64,000 nucleotides of DNA from Phycisphaeraceae bacterium (GTDB taxonomy: Bacteria > Planctomycetota > Phycisphaerae > Phycisphaerales > UBA1924): contig CP054186.1 in assembly GCA_015200025.1 (NCBI GenBank), positions 1,364,001 to 1,428,000 on the forward strand. Direction: 5' to 3'. A program made the translations under genes and the position numbers. Numbering within the stretch: the stretch's first letter is position 1; each line of letters begins with the position of its first letter. The notes below the pieces were generated by a model that made no database searches, was not told where the DNA came from, and saw nothing but the letters and a program-made list of their open reading frames with translations. This document shows positions 60,844 through 64,000 of this stretch, piece by piece.

Positions 60844-61773
60844 TCACGGCCCCGGCGTGCGCGCCGCCACGACCACCGGCCTGTCCGCCGCGCCCTCGTA
60901 CGCACGGCGGGCACGGGCCGCGAGGGTCGGTTCGTCGCCCGGGTCGCACGGGATGAAGAAACACGAGCCGCTGCCCGTGACGTGGGCCCGGAGCCCCGTC
61001 GCCCGTTCGGCGGCCTCGATCAGCCCGGCCAGGCGTGGCTCGACGACGATCGCGGCGGGGGCGAGGTTATTGAACCATCGCTCCGGATCGGTCACGCTCG
61101 ATCGGGCGAGCGCCGCGACGGCCGCCGCACGGGCTTCGAAGCCGTCCGTCGGTGGGGGGAGCGAGTCGAACGCGCGGTACACCGCGGGCGTGGAGCACCC
61201 GAACGGGGGGACGATCAGCACCAGCCCGAGGCGTATGTCGCTGACCCGCTCGACCCGCCCGCCGAACCCGCCGATCAGGGCGCCGCGCGGTCGCCCATCG
61301 CGTCCTGAGAGAAAGAACGGCACGTCGCTCCCGACGGTCTCCGCGATCGCGGTCAGCGTCGGTTCGTCGAGCCCCAGGCCGAAGAGGTCGTTGAGGCCGC
61401 TGAGGACCGCCGCCGCGTCGGACGAGCCCCCGCCGAGCCCGCCGCCGACGGGGATGCGCTTGGCGACCCGCACACAGGCCGGGAGCGCTACCCCAACCGC
61501 CGATTCGAGGGCGCGGTGAGCACGCGCGCACACGTCGACCTCGGGCGTCCAATCGATCGGTGTGGGTCGCGGCGCCCCAGAGGTCCAGGTGACCTCGAGC
61601 GACGACACCCCGCCGGGCTTCGCCCGCTCGATCTCGACCTCGTCGGCCAGGTCGAACGGGACCATCCACGACGCGACGGGGTGAAACCCGGCGTTGGCAG
61701 ACCCGTGCGGGATCGGGGGGCCCACCGCCAGGGCCAGGTTCAGTTTGGCATGGGCCGGGCGGCGGATGAGCAC
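60844..61773 (-). CDS. ispE: 4-diphosphocytidyl-2-C-methyl-D-erythritol kinase
   Basis: A 309-residue GHMP kinase of the non-mevalonate isoprenoid pathway, phosphorylating CDP-ME at C2. The start motif PAHAKLNLALAVG is typical. The ATP-binding loop RIPVGGGLGGGSSDAAAVL is canonical. GSDVPFFLSG and the C-terminal HVTGSGSCFF are conserved. The start codon is GTG at 61773 with TACCAT 5 nt upstream on the minus strand. It is divergent from the feoAB operon. Confidence 0.95.
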   Translation of the reverse strand: MLIRRPAHAKLNLALAVGPPIPHGSANAGFHPVASWMVPFDLADEVEIERAKPGGVSSLEVTWTSGAPRPTPIDWTPEVDVCARAHRALESAVGVALPACVRVAKRIPVGGGLGGGSSDAAAVLSGLNDLFGLGLDEPTLTAIAETVGSDVPFFLSGRDGRPRGALIGGFGGRVERVSDIRLGLVLIVPPFGCSTPAVYRAFDSLPPPTDGFEARAAAVAALARSSVTDPERWFNNLAPAAIVVEPRLAGLIEAAERATGLRAHVTGSGSCFFIPCDPGDEPTLAARARRAYEGAADRPVVVAARTPGP

Positions 61774-61778
61774 GCCGG

Positions 61779-61784
61779 ATGGTA
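61779..61784 (-). promoter_or_regulatory. -10-like element for ispE
   Basis: TACCAT on the minus strand ends 5 nt before the GTG start; no Shine-Dalgarno is present. Confidence 0.35.
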
Positions 61785-61815
61785 CGAACTGGACTGACCG
61801 GCCCGCGGCTGGTGT

Positions 61816-61830
61816 TGAGACTGATTCTCA
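61816..61830 (+). promoter_or_regulatory. Fur-box-like operator of feoAB
   Basis: TGAGACTGATTCTCA is a 7-1-7 inverted repeat with one mismatch. It matches the Fur consensus half-site TGAGAAT/ATTCTCA closely and lies 19 nt upstream of the feoA ATG, where it would cover the promoter and block it when iron is plentiful. Confidence 0.7.
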
Positions 61831-61849
61831 GGTGTGCTACGGTCCGGTG

Positions 61850-62200
61850 ATGGTGGCCCAGGGTTTAACAATCAGTCCGGGAGGGGCGCGTCGGCTGCTC
61901 GAGTGCCGAGTGGGTGATATCGCGTCGGTTTCGGGGGTCGAGGCCGATCCGTCCGAGGCGTCGTTGCTTCGTGCGATGGGGCTGCGTCCCGGGGCGGTGA
62001 TCCGGGTGTGCCGGGTGGGTGAGCCGAGCGTGGTCGAGGTGATCAGCGGGCACACGTGCGTGTGCCATTGCCGATGCCGGATCGGGCTGGCCAGACCCCT
62101 GGCGTCCAGGGTGATGGTCAAGGAAGTTCCGACGGGCGTGGAGGTGGCGGGGGCGGTGGGGGCGGTGGGGGCGGTGGGGGCGGTGGGGGCGGAGGGGTGA
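61850..62200 (+). CDS. feoA: FeoA-like ferrous iron transport accessory protein
   Basis: A 116-residue small SH3-like protein of the FeoA family, which assists FeoB in ferrous iron uptake. The core (about 25-95) shows LLRAMGLRPGAVIRVCRVGE and a C-terminal strand pair. Unusually, the family's middle contains four Cys in CVCHCRC, a possible metal or redox site. The C-terminal tail is a perfect triplet repeat (VGA repeated at least four times). The start is ATG 61850, just after a Fur-like palindrome. The stop overlaps the feoB GTG (GTGA), so the pair is translationally coupled. Confidence 0.85.
   Translation: MVAQGLTISPGGARRLLECRVGDIASVSGVEADPSEASLLRAMGLRPGAVIRVCRVGEPSVVEVISGHTCVCHCRCRIGLARPLASRVMVKEVPTGVEVAGAVGAVGAVGAVGAEG
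62154..62189 (+). repeat. 9-bp tandem repeat at the feoA end
   Basis: Four perfect copies of CGGTGGGGG (period 9), encoding the Val-Gly-Ala repeats of the FeoA tail and forming a G-rich tract just before the feoB start. Confidence 0.8.
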
Positions 62201-64000
62201 GCGGGGACGGACCTTCCAGCGTGGCGTTTTCGAAGCGGGTGGTGCTGCTGGGCAATCCCAATACGGGGAAGACGACGCTGTTCAATCGGCTGTGCGGTCT
62301 TCGGGCGAAAACGAGCAACTTCCCGGGGACGACGCAGGAAGCGAGGGTTGGAGAGACCCGTATTGGTGGGGCGGGTGGGGCGGGTGGAGTGGTGGTCGAG
62401 GTCATTGACCTTCCCGGGGTGTATTCGCTCGAACTGGAACAGAGCGAGGCGGCCGTGTGCCGCGAGGTGCTGGCCGGGCGGCTCATGCCGCGTGGCGAGC
62501 GGGCGGGCGACCCCGACGTCGCGTGCGTGGTGCTGGACGCGGCGAACCTCCCGAGAAACCTGGTGGTGGCGGGCGAGGTGCTCCGCCGGCGTCTCCCGAC
62601 GGTGGTCGCGCTGAACATGATTGACCTGGCGCGTCGCGACGGGGTCGAGATCGACTCGGGCGTGCTGTCCGAGCGGCTGGGGTGCGCGGTGGTCCCGGTC
62701 TCGGCGCGGTCGGGCGAGGGCGTGCGGTCGCTCCAGGACGCCATCGCGTCGGCGCGGGTGACCAACATCACCCCGCCCGGGAGTGTGGAGGGGCTCGAAG
62801 CCTGGGCCGACGGGGTGTACGCGGCGTGCGTCCGGCTCGCGCCGGGCGCGGTCCGTCACGCCGGGCCAGGCGACCCATCGGCGCACGCCGGGGACGTCGG
62901 CCCTGTGGGCGGGCGCGCGGCTTCCCCGCACGGGCTGCGTGCCAGGACGCAGGCCGACACCACCGACCGGATCGACCGCGTCACGATGAACCCGGCCCTG
63001 GGCCCGGTCCTGCTGGCGGGGGTGATGGCGGCCTTGTTCTGGTCGATCTTCAGCCTCGCGACGTACCCGATGGATTGGATCGACTGGTTTTTCGGGGCCG
63101 TCGTGGCGCGGGTCCACGAGAACTTGCCCGAAGGGATCCTCGCGGACCTGCTGGCCGACGGGGTGCTCGCGGGGGTCGGCGCGACGGTGATCTTCCTCCC
63201 GCAGATCGCGCTGTTGTTTTTCCTGATCTCGCTGCTCGAGGACACGGGGTACCTGGCGCGGGCGGCGATGATGATGGACCGCCTGCTGCGCCCCTTCGGG
63301 CTCCCCGGGCACGCGTTCGTCCCGCTCCTGGGCAGCCACGCGTGCGCCCTCCCGGGGATCATGGCCGCCCGGGCCGTCCCCGATCGGCACGACCGCCTCG
63401 CCACCATCCTCGTCGCGCCGTTCGTGACCTGCTCCGCGAGGCTCCCGGTCTACGTCCTGCTCACCGGGCTGCTCTTCCGCGGTGAGCCGCTGAAGGCCTC
63501 GGTCGCGTTCGTGGGGTGCTACGCGCTGGGCCTGGCGGCGGCGTTGGTGAGCGCGATGATCGCTCGGCGGACGATCCTCCGCGGGTCGAGCCGCCCCATG
63601 GCCCTCGAGCTCCCGACGTACAAACTCCCGAGCCTTCGGACGGCGCTGGCGACGACCATCGACCGGTCCTGGGTCTTCCTGCGGAACGCCGGCACGAACA
63701 TCCTGGCGATCTGCGTGGTGCTGTGGTGGCTCGGCGCGTACCCGAAGGTCGACCCCCCGGGCGAGGTGGCGCAGATGCGTGAACGGGCGGCGGACCCGGC
63801 GCTCCCGCCCGACGAGGCCGCGTCGCTCGCCGCCGACGCCGACCACGCCGAGGCGAGGCACGCGCGGGCGCGGTCGTTCGCGGGGCGGTTGGGGCACGCG
63901 ATCCAGCCGGTCTTCGCGCCGCTGGGCTTTGACTGGCAGCTCTCCGTGGGCGTGCTGACGAGCTTCGCGGCGAGGGAGGTCTTTGTCTCGACGATGGCGG
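62197..64000 (+). CDS. feoB: Ferrous iron transport protein B (partial, runs off the window)
   Basis: The first ~600 residues of the inner-membrane ferrous iron transporter. A cytoplasmic GTPase domain opens the protein with G1 LGNPNTGKT, G2 TSNFPGTT, G3 DLPGVYSL, G4 NMID and a G5-like SARSG. After a Gly/Pro/Arg-rich linker of about 40 residues, the membrane part begins near residue 265. The gate motifs of FeoB are present: the Ser/Cys-bearing GSHACALPGIMAAR and FVTCSARLPVYVL. GTG at 62197 overlaps the feoA stop by 4 nt. The coding frame is open to the last base. Confidence 0.95.
   Translation, partial: MSGDGPSSVAFSKRVVLLGNPNTGKTTLFNRLCGLRAKTSNFPGTTQEARVGETRIGGAGGAGGVVVEVIDLPGVYSLELEQSEAAVCREVLAGRLMPRGERAGDPDVACVVLDAANLPRNLVVAGEVLRRRLPTVVALNMIDLARRDGVEIDSGVLSERLGCAVVPVSARSGEGVRSLQDAIASARVTNITPPGSVEGLEAWADGVYAACVRLAPGAVRHAGPGDPSAHAGDVGPVGGRAASPHGLRARTQADTTDRIDRVTMNPALGPVLLAGVMAALFWSIFSLATYPMDWIDWFFGAVVARVHENLPEGILADLLADGVLAGVGATVIFLPQIALLFFLISLLEDTGYLARAAMMMDRLLRPFGLPGHAFVPLLGSHACALPGIMAARAVPDRHDRLATILVAPFVTCSARLPVYVLLTGLLFRGEPLKASVAFVGCYALGLAAALVSAMIARRTILRGSSRPMALELPTYKLPSLRTALATTIDRSWVFLRNAGTNILAICVVLWWLGAYPKVDPPGEVAQMRERAADPALPPDEAASLAADADHAEARHARARSFAGRLGHAIQPVFAPLGFDWQLSVGVLTSFAAREVFVSTMA

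Overview
This window looks like a chromosomal stretch of a high-GC (about 70% by eye) planctomycete, most likely of the class Phycisphaerae. Four things point there. Exported proteins end in PEP-CTERM-like tails (GALALAGLG followed by GRRRR at 45.7 and 46.8 kb). Several exported proteins carry paired Asp-rich dockerin/EF-hand-like repeats (5.35, 15.8 and 33.3 kb). There are two type II pseudopilin-like proteins with an FTLIE cleavage motif (15.9 and 24.9 kb). RsbU/SpoIIE-type phosphatases are also present. No rRNA, CRISPR array, insertion sequence or prophage was seen. The only RNA gene found is a tRNA-Pro(GGG) at 9.5 kb.

Layout. 0-9.5 kb: GAF-PP2C phosphatase, exported TPR-like protein, metG, exported dockerin-like protein, sugar epimerase, aminopeptidase P, small membrane protein and tRNA-Pro. 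9.5-14.3 kb: unknown protein, alpha/beta hydrolase, amidohydrolase and phenylalanine hydroxylase. 14.4-18.5 kb: an exported protein frameshifted at a G10 tract, a pseudopilin and a nucleotide-sugar dehydrogenase. 18.6-23.2 kb: FHA-GAF-PP2C phosphatase, fused double ABC permease and pdxA. 23.2-27.5 kb: an accessory region of exported Cys-rich proteins, a zinc-ribbon membrane protein, a pseudopilin and a MauE-like membrane protein, with C24 and C10 tracts upstream of two genes. 27.5-31.9 kb: DUF1444 protein, acpP-fabF and two clpP genes. 31.9-35.7 kb: an ECF sigma factor with a membrane dockerin-like protein and a lipoprotein, then a pabA/trpG-like amidotransferase. 35.8-39.5 kb: PhoX-like protein, solo adenine DNA methylase and AhpD-like protein. 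39.6-45 kb: ABC exporter-like ATPase and His-rich permease with a LysM-DUF3299 protein, a 48-residue membrane protein and a stand-alone NuoG-like protein. 45-52.5 kb: two PEP-CTERM-like proteins, hisS, a PHP-glycosyltransferase fusion, a degenerate metallo-beta-lactamase-fold protein and coaD. 52.6-58.4 kb: two paralogous gluzincin-like proteins, a DUF1579 protein and a RibBA with diverged active-site residues. 58.5-64 kb: lipoprotein MsrA, exported alpha/beta hydrolase, ispE, then feoA-feoB behind a Fur-box-like palindrome. feoB runs off the window.

Most genes are housekeeping or single-gene units rather than one pathway. The co-transcribed sets that can be argued from spacing are acpP-fabF, sigma factor/dockerin protein/lipoprotein, the ABC ATPase/permease/DUF3299 set, feoA-feoB, and the two 4-nt or coupled overlaps at 1.74 and 62.2 kb. 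Two signals deserve attention above the gene level. First, long C/G homopolymers sit where slippage would switch expression (25.69, 23.46 and 14.45 kb). Second, a TAnnnT -10-like hexamer recurs 5-9 nt before start codons, mostly ones lacking a Shine-Dalgarno sequence, which suggests frequent leaderless transcription.
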